A stretch of DNA of 64,000 nt from Hymenobacter gelipurpurascens (GTDB taxonomy: Bacteria > Bacteroidota > Bacteroidia > Cytophagales > Hymenobacteraceae). The first letter of the stretch is position 1; every line of letters begins with the position of its first letter. Where the stretch lies: NCBI RefSeq assembly GCF_900187375.1, contig NZ_FYEW01000002.1, positions 868,001 to 932,000 of the forward strand, read 5' to 3'. A model generated the notes under the pieces. That model had not been told where the DNA came from. It saw only the letters and a list, made by a program, of their open reading frames with translations, and did no database searches. Below are positions 41,995 through 50,129 of this stretch, in pieces. The translations under genes were made by a program, and so were the position numbers.

Positions 41995-44900
41995 CTAGAA
42001 CAGGAAGTCAAACCCAACAAACACGAGCTTCTCCTCGCCTACTGAGTACGTGGCGTTGATGACGGCCTGCTTCAATACATCTATCCACACACCGCCACCC
42101 ACTGCCGTGTGCAGGGACTTGATGCCGGTTTGGGTATCGTATTGCGAGTACACCCGGGCGGCATCGGCCAGGCCCAGAATACCAAACTTGCCGGGCACCA
42201 GGTACGCATTGAAGCTGAAGAGCTGGATGCGTACCTCGGCGTTGGCATACACGGAGCTGCGGCCGGCGTAGCGCGTGCGGCGGTAGCCGCGCAGGTTGGT
42301 GGTGCCGCCCAGCGTGTTGGCCTGGTAAAAGCGGTAGTCGCCGAGGTTGCGGGCAGCTCCAATGCGGCCGGCCCAGGTGAGCTGGAACGGGAAATTGGGC
42401 GAGAGGTAGAAACGGGCCTCCGTAGCCAGGCGGCCATACTGCAGCTTTTCGCCGTTGAGCTGGTAGTTATACTCCGCCGAGTTGTAGAAGCGTAGGCCTA
42501 TGCGTGGGTTCTTTGGCGAGGAACTGGCATCGAGGCTCAGGTAGGCTTTACCACCGAGGTAGCGGTTCAGGCCAAAATCGGAAGCCCGAATGCCCACGGC
42601 AGAAGTGCCCTCGCGGCCGTTGCCACTGGCATCGAGGCCGGCCCCAATTTCGCTACCAATCTGGTCACGCTCAATCCGGAACTGGTCGTACTGAGGGCCA
42701 AAGCCAAACTTAAGGAAGCTGAACAGGCTCTTCTCCAGCATAGGCGCCACATATAGGCGCGAGAACCGGATGCGGTACGTGTCGTTTATGTCGCGGGCAC
42801 GGGCGCCCTCATCATTGGCCAGCACGTTGCGGGTATCGTTACCGATGCCGAAGTAGTTGTAGAGCAGCTGCGGGCCATAGAGCTGGGCCGTTACTCGCAG
42901 GTCCAGGTTGCCTAGCACATCCACGAAGTGGCCTAGATAGCGCACATTGTAGGCACTCTGCGAAGGCGAGTAGTTGGCGGCTAGGCTTTGCTCGGTGGCG
43001 TAGGGGTCTTTGCGGAAGCCGTAGGTGCGGTACACAGCGCCGCCGCCCACAAACAGGCGGTCATCAATGTTGTAGCCGAAATAAGCCGTGGGGCCGAAAT
43101 AGTTGAGCGTGTAGTCTTTGCGGTCGGTGCGGGTATGCACGTCGTAGCGGCTCACATCAATGCCGGGCTCCAAGCGCAGGCGTGCGTCTTTGCCCGCCGA
43201 GATGACGTTGCTGGTATCCGCATCGTAAATCTGGAGCTTGTGGCTGATGCCCGACACGTTGGAGCGGTCCGTGATGCTGTCCTTATCCGTACCACCGATG
43301 ATGCGGATCTTGGCACCTTTCTTCACGTCGCCTTTCACGTCGTACACATCCTCACCGGCAAAGCCGTAGAGGCGGATTTCCTTCGTGACCTTATTGTCAA
43401 AGGTGCGGTCGAAGAGAATCTTGGTCAGCTCACCTTCCTTATTGATTTTCTGCACGGTTACGTGCGTCTTATCGTCGGGCAGGCGCTCTACTACAAACTT
43501 CTCGCGCTTCTTGGAGCCTTTCACCTCCGTCACGCTGCTCACCATGGTATAGTAGTCGGCGGCTACTTCGGGCAGCAGGTCGCGGCGGCTTTTCAGCTTG
43601 GCAATAATCTCGGGGCCATGCAGGTCATAGATCTGCTTAGGCCACCTTTCCCGGAAAGATTTCTCAATTACTTCGTCGGTGAGAGCGGCTTTCAGCTCCT
43701 CTGCTTCTTTCACCCACTGCTCCTTGGTCACGGAGGCCAGGTACACCCGGTCGTTGCTGAGAGCCGTCAGGTTCAGGCCTTTCCAGTCGGCGTAATCCTT
43801 CCCGAAGTTCTGAAAGTTCCGGATGGCCCACTTGCGCGAGGCAATGTAGGGCAGCACCCCATCACCCTTGAAGAAGGCAATGTCGCGGTCTTCGGGTACA
43901 GCCGTGAATTTCCGGTCGCCATCCTTGTCCTTTTTCTCGGCCCAGCGCCACTGGTCCTCGTGCCGGTCCCAGTCGCCAATCCACATATCGAAGAGGCGGG
44001 AGCGGGCAAAAGCTTTTTCATTGACGCGGTTATCGTTGTCGTCCGTAATGCGCTCAAACACTTTGTCGGTGCCCACCAGGTTTTTGGCGTTGCCCAGGGA
44101 GGCCACGTCGCTCTGGTCATCTTTAGCATCTTCCTCAATAGCGCCCGGCGTGTTGGCAAAGCGCGGCAGGTACTGGCCTAGCAGGGGGTCCTGCGGAATG
44201 TAGCGCAGCTCGGGGTTGGTGTGCAGAATCTCGGCAGCTTCGGCCAGGGGTGGTATCACCAACGAGCCCAAGGGGTGCTGAGCCGAAATCTGATCCTGCA
44301 GAATATCAGCGGCGGCACCTTCGCGCAGGGCCTCGGGCAGTACTGCCGAAGGATCTTTGTTGAGGCTGCGGATGGTGAAGTTGCGGCCTTCCTCGTTGCG
44401 CACTTTTAGGGAGGCTGTCTGTTTGCCGCCCCCAATTTTGTAGGGCGTTAGGCCACCTTTCTCGGTGGCCATATCCAGCACCGGAAATGTAATTGGGGTA
44501 GCCCACTCCTTGCGGTAATGGTCGCCGAACAGGAAGCGGTGGAATTTGCCAGTTTCGGCGTACTCCGGATGAATGGCCGTGGTAATGGTACTGTCGCGGA
44601 AATCAGGACGCTTTATATTCTGCGTTTCCGTGGCCGCGGCTACCTGCGCCGTTTGCAGGGCATACATGGGGGTGCGGAACACGCGGCGGCCGGTTTCGCC
44701 CTTGCCTTCCGGAATAAAGTACTCCACCCACACCTGGCCATCCTGGTAGTAGTTCACGCGGGCAAAGCCCTTCTCCTTATCGGAGAACAGCGCGTCGCCA
44801 CCGTCGCCGGGCTTCACGTGCTGGGTTTTGCAGCCCGAGCCGCTCACGATGTGGTTGAGGTTGCCTTCCTTGAAAAACTGCAGGTTGTGCTCGTGGCCGG

Positions 44901-45900
44901 CGGCATACACTACGTTGGGGTATTTCTGGAAAATCTCCATCATACCCTTCTTGTAGGCCTGGTACATAGGGTGCGCAATATCCTGGCTTACCCCGCCGTA
45001 CTTGCGTGCAAAGGGGTAAATACTGCCGATGATGGGCAGCGGCAGAAACGCATACTTATAGACGATGGACAGCGGGAAGAAATGGTCGCCCAGGGTGAAG
45101 TAGCCGCCATGAATGCCATCGGAGAACAACGGGTGGTGGGCCACCACCATGATGTTCTTGTCTTTGTTGCGGGCAATAATGTCTTCGAGCTGGGTGAAGA
45201 AGTCCGTTTCGTTGGCTACGCCGCAGCCGCTGTTGGAGCCATAGGGCCGCTCGCCGGTAGTCTGCAGAAACCACTGCGAGTTCACGGCAATCATCACCAC
45301 ATCATCCTGGAGGCGCACCTCAAACGGGCCGGGGCAGGCATCGCGCGGAATGAAAAAGTCGCCGGTGTAGGCAAATGCCGCCGAGTCCTTGGTCATGTAG
45401 TTTTCCACGAAGCGCTGCTCGCGGTTTACCTGCTCTACGCTCCCATTCAGGCCCTGCTTCCAGTCGTGGTTGCCGGGAATCATGTATTTCTCGCCGGCGT
45501 AGTTGCGCAGAATATCCAGCTGATCGGTGATGCGCTTCTCCGAAACCTTGCGGTCGTAGGCATTTTCCTGGGGCATGCCATACTCGTAGATATTATCGCC
45601 GAGGTAAATGGTCGTGCTCTTGATGCCGGCGGCCAGAATCTGCTTGCGCAGGTAGTTCAGAGATGGTTCACCGCCTTCCTCGCTGGCAATGGGCTTCCCC
45701 ACATCCCCGATCAGGAAAATAGAATACCGAATGCTGGTGCTATCCGGGGGCGTTTTCGCCTCCCAGTTTTCGCCTCCATTGCGGTAGTTAGGCCGGGTAG
45801 GGTGTGGGGCCTGTTCGGGCTTCTGGGCTACTGCAACAGGAAGGGTAAGGCCACCAGCCAGGAGCGTAAGCAGGCTGCAGGACAGAAAAAGTCTTCTCAT
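41995..45900 (-). CDS. Metallophosphoesterase / kinase-like / BamA-type barrel protein
   Basis: 1301 aa from MRRLFLSCSLLTLLAG (ATG at 45900). Signal peptide; residues about 55-350 a calcineurin-like phosphoesterase (GDVG, LGDNIYEYG, GNHDW, AHHPLF, GHEHNLQF), probably periplasmic. A middle part (about 560-760) contains GDWDRHEDQW (about 641-650) and PEDRDIAFF (about 668-677). These are kinase-like spacings resembling the D-R-H/D-x-D sites of atypical kinases. The C-terminal about 350 residues are a BamA/Omp85 surface-antigen barrel (LRGYRRTRYAGRSS). Relatives occur across Bacteroidota. Whether the middle part is active is not shown. Confidence 0.85.
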   Translation of the reverse strand: MRRLFLSCSLLTLLAGGLTLPVAVAQKPEQAPHPTRPNYRNGGENWEAKTPPDSTSIRYSIFLIGDVGKPIASEEGGEPSLNYLRKQILAAGIKSTTIYLGDNIYEYGMPQENAYDRKVSEKRITDQLDILRNYAGEKYMIPGNHDWKQGLNGSVEQVNREQRFVENYMTKDSAAFAYTGDFFIPRDACPGPFEVRLQDDVVMIAVNSQWFLQTTGERPYGSNSGCGVANETDFFTQLEDIIARNKDKNIMVVAHHPLFSDGIHGGYFTLGDHFFPLSIVYKYAFLPLPIIGSIYPFARKYGGVSQDIAHPMYQAYKKGMMEIFQKYPNVVYAAGHEHNLQFFKEGNLNHIVSGSGCKTQHVKPGDGGDALFSDKEKGFARVNYYQDGQVWVEYFIPEGKGETGRRVFRTPMYALQTAQVAAATETQNIKRPDFRDSTITTAIHPEYAETGKFHRFLFGDHYRKEWATPITFPVLDMATEKGGLTPYKIGGGKQTASLKVRNEEGRNFTIRSLNKDPSAVLPEALREGAAADILQDQISAQHPLGSLVIPPLAEAAEILHTNPELRYIPQDPLLGQYLPRFANTPGAIEEDAKDDQSDVASLGNAKNLVGTDKVFERITDDNDNRVNEKAFARSRLFDMWIGDWDRHEDQWRWAEKKDKDGDRKFTAVPEDRDIAFFKGDGVLPYIASRKWAIRNFQNFGKDYADWKGLNLTALSNDRVYLASVTKEQWVKEAEELKAALTDEVIEKSFRERWPKQIYDLHGPEIIAKLKSRRDLLPEVAADYYTMVSSVTEVKGSKKREKFVVERLPDDKTHVTVQKINKEGELTKILFDRTFDNKVTKEIRLYGFAGEDVYDVKGDVKKGAKIRIIGGTDKDSITDRSNVSGISHKLQIYDADTSNVISAGKDARLRLEPGIDVSRYDVHTRTDRKDYTLNYFGPTAYFGYNIDDRLFVGGGAVYRTYGFRKDPYATEQSLAANYSPSQSAYNVRYLGHFVDVLGNLDLRVTAQLYGPQLLYNYFGIGNDTRNVLANDEGARARDINDTYRIRFSRLYVAPMLEKSLFSFLKFGFGPQYDQFRIERDQIGSEIGAGLDASGNGREGTSAVGIRASDFGLNRYLGGKAYLSLDASSSPKNPRIGLRFYNSAEYNYQLNGEKLQYGRLATEARFYLSPNFPFQLTWAGRIGAARNLGDYRFYQANTLGGTTNLRGYRRTRYAGRSSVYANAEVRIQLFSFNAYLVPGKFGILGLADAARVYSQYDTQTGIKSLHTAVGGGVWIDVLKQAVINATYSVGEEKLVFVGFDFLF

Positions 45901-46159
45901 ACTAAGCGAGAGAGTAAACAAAAAAGGATCGAAGTCCTGTTATTCCAGATGATTAACAAGCTGCACAGAACAGAGTTGCCGCAAGTACGGTAAACTTACC
46001 GGCCCTCTCTACCGCGCGCAAATGCAGAACAGGGGGTGCCTGCCCTACGCAAATTGACTAGGTTCGGTTCAGCTTGTGGGGGGCAAAACCTGAACCGCGC
46101 AGCTACGTTCTAAGCCGGCGGGGTCTGCTGGCCGGCGCTTTTTTCTTACTTTCCGCTAC
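45901..46159. other. Divergent intergenic region before the HD-PycTM gene
   Basis: About 260 bp. A GCCGGC/GCCGGC hairpin with T6 at 46114-46144 sits 15 bp before the ATG (see next feature). A TTACTTTC element, possibly a -7 box, follows at 46145-46152. Nothing else of note. Confidence 0.5.
46114..46144 (+). promoter_or_regulatory. Terminator-like hairpin just upstream of the HD-PycTM start
   Basis: GCCGGC 6-bp stem with 11-base loop, then CGCTTTTTTC. No plus-strand gene lies before it. It could end a small transcript or work as an attenuator. Confidence 0.4.
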
Positions 46160-47401
46160 ATGGAAACCACTCCGACGCTCAAACCCGCTAAGGCCGAAAT
46201 TGTAAAAAAGGCTAAAGCATTCATTACGCAACTGTTCGCTGAGCAGCTGCCCGCCACCCTTGTCTATCACTCGCCCAAGCACACGGCCATAGTTGTGAAA
46301 GAAGCCAAGGCGCTAGGCGAAGCGGCCGGCCTGAACGAAGCCGACCTCGAAATTCTGACGCTGGCAGCCTGGTTTCATGACGCAGGCTACATCAGCACTT
46401 ACGACGGCCACGAATACCGCAGTATGGAGCTGGCGGAGCAGTGGCTCACGGAGCAGGGCTATCCTCAGGAGCGCATTGCGGTGATAAAAGACATCATCCG
46501 GTCTACGCACCGCGACGAGCAGCGCGAAACAGAACTGCAGAAGCTCCTCGTGGACGCCGACATGAGCAATCTGGGTCGTGACGACTTTTTCTCCAATGCC
46601 GAGCTCTTGCGCACGGAATGGGAAACGACGCTGGGCAAAACCTACTCAAACACGGAGTGGGCCGAAACGCAGCTTAATTTCTTATTAGGCTCCAAATACT
46701 ACACGGATGAGGCCAAGGAGCGCTACAAAGAGCAGTTTAAGGCCAATATAAAGGAGCAGCGCAAAAAGCTGAAGAAAACCGACAAGAAGAGCAAGCAAAA
46801 GCTGGAAGACGCCGAAGCTACCTTCGCGGAGCCTAAGCGGGGCATCGAAACGATGTTCCGGACGATGTACAGCAACCACATGAAGCTCTCGGACATGGCC
46901 GACAAAAAGGCCAACATGATGATCAGCCTGAATGCGGTGCTTATGTCTCTGATCATCACGTATTTCGGCGCCAAGCTAGGCAGTAAGTCGGCGGCTCTGA
47001 GCAACGTAGGCCTGTTACGAAACCCGGTTATCACTATCCCGATGAGTATTCTGCTCATTACGGCCCTTGGCTCGGTAGTGACGGCCATTTTGTGCGCTCA
47101 GCCCGATGTCACGAGCTTTAAGTGGCTCAAGCGTAGCCCCCAGATAGCTACCAACCGCCGTGTGAACCTGCTGTTCTTCGGTAATTTCAGCAAGCTCAGC
47201 CTCGATGATTTCCAAAGCGGCATGACTGAGATTATGCGCCAGAAAGATGCCCTCTACACCAACATGGTCACGGATATCTACTACCTCGGCGACGTACTTA
47301 CGCGCAAATACCGGCTGCTGCGCCTGAGCTATACCATCTTCATGGTGGGCCTCATTCTCACGGCGCTATCGTTTGGCATTGTTCTGCTGTACAAGTCTTA
47401 A
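46160..47401 (+). CDS. HD-domain phosphohydrolase fused to PycTM (DUF5706) membrane domain
   Basis: 413 aa. N-terminal HD domain, residues about 20-170: H37/H41, the HD doublet at 73-74 (WFHDAGY) and D132/D134 in VDADMSNLG. A coiled, Lys-rich stretch at about 185-215 links to the membrane part. Three predicted helices (about 253-269, 289-311, 389-410) with KKANMMISLNAVLMSLI match the Pycsar effector domain DUF5706. In Pycsar anti-phage systems PycTM opens or disrupts the membrane on sensing cCMP or cUMP. Here the HD domain could hydrolyse a phosphorylated or cyclic nucleotide. No linked pyrimidine cyclase is in the same operon. Relatives are common in Bacteroidota, so a housekeeping role is equally likely. 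Confidence 0.82.
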   Translation: METTPTLKPAKAEIVKKAKAFITQLFAEQLPATLVYHSPKHTAIVVKEAKALGEAAGLNEADLEILTLAAWFHDAGYISTYDGHEYRSMELAEQWLTEQGYPQERIAVIKDIIRSTHRDEQRETELQKLLVDADMSNLGRDDFFSNAELLRTEWETTLGKTYSNTEWAETQLNFLLGSKYYTDEAKERYKEQFKANIKEQRKKLKKTDKKSKQKLEDAEATFAEPKRGIETMFRTMYSNHMKLSDMADKKANMMISLNAVLMSLIITYFGAKLGSKSAALSNVGLLRNPVITIPMSILLITALGSVVTAILCAQPDVTSFKWLKRSPQIATNRRVNLLFFGNFSKLSLDDFQSGMTEIMRQKDALYTNMVTDIYYLGDVLTRKYRLLRLSYTIFMVGLILTALSFGIVLLYKS

Positions 47402-47457
47402 GTGGTGAAATAGGCCGTTCGGGAAGTGGCCTAGAGGCGCTATCATTGGGAGCGGAG

Positions 47458-47622
47458 CGAAGCACCCGCAGGACAGCGCAGCTACTCTTTCCTTGTCGTA
47501 AGCAGTACGTCTGATGAAACTAAAAAGCCCTTACTCCTCTGTGGAAGTAAGGGCTTTTCTGTAGGCCAGTAGTTGGTTCGACTGGTAGGAAGGATTAGCT
47601 GCGCTGTCCTGCGGGTGCTTCG
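47458..47622. repeat. 27-bp inverted repeat bracketing a terminator
   Basis: CGAAGCACCCGCAGGACAGC... at 47458-47484 and its exact complement at 47596-47622; similarity extends further outward (CATTG...AGG). The unit belongs to the CATTGCGAGG-type intergenic repeat family. Between the arms lies the terminator at 47522-47559. Confidence 0.8.
47522..47559. terminator. Hairpin between HD-PycTM and DUF2652 genes
   Basis: AAAAAGCCCTTAC...GTAAGGGCTTTT stem. It serves both convergent transcripts. Confidence 0.85.
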
Positions 47623-47676
47623 TCCTTCGTCCTCGCAATGAAAAACTAGCCTAGGGCACTTCAATAACTCACCACC

Positions 47677-48837
47677 TCACCTTCTCTCGCAGAGAGCCGC
47701 CAGGCGGCGCAGGGAGTGGCCTAGGAAGCGGTGCACGCGGTTGAGCTGGCCGAAGCGGATGAGGCGGTGGCGGCTGGCAATGTGGCCATAGCGGAATTCT
47801 ATGGTCAGGAGGCAGGTGCTGTCGTTTATGGTATCAATGAAATAGAACAGCAAGGCGTTGGGGAAAAGGCGGAAGTGCGAAATCTTCTCCACATACTCCA
47901 GCCGGTCGTCGGCATCCTGAAACCGCTGCACCGCCTGGAAGTCAATCTGCCCCCGAAACACATCCACCTTGTAGCTGGTACCCAAGCGGCCGGCCTTCGT
48001 GACATCGTACTGCACGGCCGTGGCGCCTTCCATCCAGCGGGGGCGCAGCCGAAAGTTGCTGAGTACGCGCAGCACGTAGGAAGCCGGCCGATGAATAGCC
48101 TGGCGCACCTTCAGCACCCGGCCCCGGCCCGGCACAGCGTCGGTTTCGGGCTGGTTAAGCAACAAGCGCAACGGCGAGAGATGGGCGTAGCGGTAAGCCA
48201 CTTCGCCCAGGTACTCGTAGTGCGTGGAGCCATGGAGCAGGCGCGTCCAGGAGAAGCTACGGGCCAGATCGGCGGGCGTCTGAGTTCTCAAGTAGCCCTC
48301 CGAGAGCAGGATGTACTCCGAGCCCGTCACGTTGTTTTTGAGCAAGCGGTGCACTACAATCACGTCGCGCCCCATCAGTTTGGTGTACTCCCGGATCTGG
48401 ACTATGCTCACCCGGCCGTAATGCACAATGATTTTGAGCGTGAGCACATACTCGGCCAGCGCCGCGCTGAGTTCCGAGCTGGTATCGCGCTCCACCAGGC
48501 GCAAGTAGTTCTGAAAATCGAGGTAGATGCGGCGGCACTGCTGCACCAACTCCTGGGCCGATGGCGGCGACCCCAACCGGTAGAACAGCACCGCATCGCC
48601 CTGAATCTCGTTTACCTGCAGCCCCAGAATGTTGGCTTCGATGAGGATTTCCAGCAAATCGGCCACCAGAAAAGGAGCCTGTGGGCTGCCCGATTCTTCA
48701 ATAAACTGCGTGAAACCGCTGATATCGGGAATGAACAGGAGCGCGGGCACCATGCCATCTGCTTCCGCCTCCGGGGTCCGGACGCGGCCGGTACCAATGG
48801 CCCGACGCGCGGCGAGCACATCATCCAACAAGCCCAT
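47677..48837 (-). CDS. DUF2652 (class III nucleotide cyclase-like) plus SRPBCC domain protein
   Basis: 386 aa. The N-terminal part (about 30-180) is DUF2652 and follows the class III adenylate/guanylate cyclase plan. FIPDISGFTQF has metal Asp38 and VNEIQGDAVLF metal Asp81. The segment VHYGRVSIVQIREYTKLMG leads to GRDVIVVHRLLKN, which keeps Arg164 but has Ile where cyclases have the catalytic Asn. So the fold looks cyclase-like with a degenerate active site. The C-terminal half (about 245-375; LRVLSNFRLRPRWMEGA) resembles an SRPBCC/polyketide-cyclase-like lipid pocket. Convergent with the HD-PycTM gene, 275 bp away. Activity is unproved. Confidence 0.78.
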   Translation of the reverse strand: MGLLDDVLAARRAIGTGRVRTPEAEADGMVPALLFIPDISGFTQFIEESGSPQAPFLVADLLEILIEANILGLQVNEIQGDAVLFYRLGSPPSAQELVQQCRRIYLDFQNYLRLVERDTSSELSAALAEYVLTLKIIVHYGRVSIVQIREYTKLMGRDVIVVHRLLKNNVTGSEYILLSEGYLRTQTPADLARSFSWTRLLHGSTHYEYLGEVAYRYAHLSPLRLLLNQPETDAVPGRGRVLKVRQAIHRPASYVLRVLSNFRLRPRWMEGATAVQYDVTKAGRLGTSYKVDVFRGQIDFQAVQRFQDADDRLEYVEKISHFRLFPNALLFYFIDTINDSTCLLTIEFRYGHIASRHRLIRFGQLNRVHRFLGHSLRRLAALCERR

Positions 48838-48911
48838 GCACTAGATATAAGAGAGAGGTTAAGGGAAAGGAAGATATAGCCGCAGGCAAGGTACGGCTGG
48901 TGGCCTACATG

Positions 48912-48943
48912 TTTGGGCAACCCGGCCTTTCGCCGTAGCTTTG
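48912..48943 (+). promoter_or_regulatory. Promoter of the tRNA-Arg gene
   Basis: TTTG at 48912-48915 (-33) and TAGCTTTG at 48936-48943 (-7, exact TAnnTTTG) with 20 bp between, the Bacteroidota sigma-ABfr pattern. The tRNA starts 18 bp downstream. Confidence 0.75.
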
Positions 48944-48960
48944 TTTAGCCTTCCGGGCCT

Positions 48961-49032
48961 GGCTGCGTAGTTCAACGGATAGAATAGGCGTTTCCTAAAC
49001 GCTTGATATGGGTTCGATTCCCGTCGCGGCTA
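48961..49032 (+). tRNA. tRNA-Arg (anticodon CCU)
   Basis: 72 nt. Acceptor GGCTGCG pairs with CGCGGCT (two G-U); D-stem GTTC/GAAT; anticodon stem GGCGT/ACGCT with loop TTCCTAA, anticodon CCT; T-stem ATGGG/CCCGT with TTCGATT loop. CCA is not encoded. It reads AGG, a rare Arg codon in GC-rich Bacteroidota. Confidence 0.92.
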
Positions 49033-49043
49033 CTGAGGTGAAT

Positions 49044-49134
49044 AGGTGAAGTGGTGAGTTTGCTGTTCTATAGGCGACGATTGCGCAAATGGCGTGGTCT
49101 AGGCCAGTCGAACAGCAAACTCACCACTTCACCT
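49044..49134. repeat. 25-bp inverted repeat related to the one at 41914
   Basis: Arms 49044-49068 (AGGTGAAGTGGTGAGTTTGC...) and 49110-49134. The right arm continues into GACTGGCCTAG (complement), matching the 41.9-kb repeat. It lies between the tRNA and the response-regulator stop. Confidence 0.85.
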
Positions 49135-49136
49135 TT

Positions 49137-49784
49137 TCACTGTATAAGCCCTTGGCTGACGGCATAGCGGATGAGGGCCGCCGTGTTGCGGGCCTTGGTT
49201 TTCTCAATGATATTCTGGCGGTGCGTTTCCACGGTGCGCTTGCTGGTGAAGAGCTTATCGGCTATTTCGGCATTGGTGAGGCCCTGGGCCAGCAGCTGCA
49301 GAATCTCCATTTCCCTGCCCGAAAGTTCTCCCAGCTTCCGCTCGGCCACGGGAGTACAAGCAGAGCGCGCTACCAGCCGTTGCATAATCATCAGGCTCAG
49401 CTCGGTGCACAGAAACTTCTGGCCCGCTGCCACCGCCCGGATTCCGTAGACGATTTCAATTCCTTCGGCGTTTTTCAGCACATAACCGGCGGCCCCGGCC
49501 TGTAGCATGCGGTGCACGTAGTGTTCATTATCGAGCATAGACAGCACCAGCACGCGCACCTGCGGAAACTGCTCCTGCAGCAGGGGCATGGCCGCAAAAC
49601 CGTCCAGAATGGGCATATTGATGTCCATCAGCACCACATCGGCAGGGGTGGCAGCCAGTAGCTCCAGTAGTTCTTGTCCGTTGTTAGCGCCTCCCACCAC
49701 TTCCATATCGGCTTCCTGCGAAAGCAAAGCGCGCATTCCGTCGCGCAGGATGGTGTGGTCATCGGCCAACAGTACCCGAATCAT
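49137..49784 (-). CDS. NarL/LuxR-family response regulator
   Basis: 215 aa. Receiver domain (1-120): DD at 8-9, phospho-Asp54 in VLMDINMP, Thr/Ser at about 82 (VLVLSMLDN) and Lys104 in GYVLKNAEG. The DNA-binding domain is a LuxR-type HTH (about 150-210; LSGREMEILQLLAQGLTNAE, SKRTVETHRQNII). It is a transcription regulator of two-component signalling. No histidine kinase is beside it; the only kinase in the window is at 23075 and pairing cannot be shown. Downstream is the 25-bp inverted repeat, whose hairpin probably terminates it. Confidence 0.93.
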   Translation of the reverse strand: MIRVLLADDHTILRDGMRALLSQEADMEVVGGANNGQELLELLAATPADVVLMDINMPILDGFAAMPLLQEQFPQVRVLVLSMLDNEHYVHRMLQAGAAGYVLKNAEGIEIVYGIRAVAAGQKFLCTELSLMIMQRLVARSACTPVAERKLGELSGREMEILQLLAQGLTNAEIADKLFTSKRTVETHRQNIIEKTKARNTAALIRYAVSQGLIQ

Positions 49785-50129
49785 ATTAGTAGAAATGCTA
49801 AAATCAGTTTTTGCTGTCGTTGCCCAGCAAGATAGCAGGGCATTCAGATAGGTACTACGAAACTACCGGCAGTTAGGTAAACCGGTGGCTGCTTCGGGCC
49901 GCTCCCTGTCGGCGGCGGGGCACATTGCCAGCCTGTTGCGCCGAAGAAACAGGCTGGCCGGTTTGGTAGTGGGTTTGGCGAGTTTGCTGACTTCTAGGCC
50001 ACCCTAAATCATATAACAACCTGGCAGCTAAAATCCGTATACAGGCCTAGACAAAAGCGCATTCTCCCTGACTTACAGGCTGATGCACTTTTTTCAGCTT
50101 TGACAATCCGCCCTTTTAGCTCCCCACCC
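49785..50129. other. Intergenic region, 345 bp
   Basis: Divergent spacer between the regulator and the STAS-like gene. A CTAGGCCA octamer (49994) and a GAGTTTGCTGACTTCTAGGCC stretch that resembles the 49044/41914 repeat are seen around 49979-50000. No terminator or ORF. Confidence 0.5.

Noticed and set aside
42988..44181. 397-aa antisense ORF
   Set aside because: Shadow of the same gene in another frame; GC-rich third positions explain the open frame.
44518..45993. Long (491 aa) plus-strand ORF over the phosphoesterase gene
   Set aside because: Antisense shadow of a well-supported minus-strand gene; composition follows the complementary codons and no family match is evident.
46160..48837. 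Complete Pycsar defence operon
   Set aside because: The genes are convergent, the cyclase-like domain lacks the conserved Asn, and both families are widespread; kept only as a speculative finding.
47731..48879. 382-aa plus-strand ORF
   Set aside because: Antisense to the DUF2652 gene, whose domain pattern is clear.
49044..49134. tRNA-associated integration (att) site
   Set aside because: The repeat beside the tRNA is an inverted repeat shared with 41.9 kb; it is not a direct repeat of the tRNA 3' end and no integrase is present.
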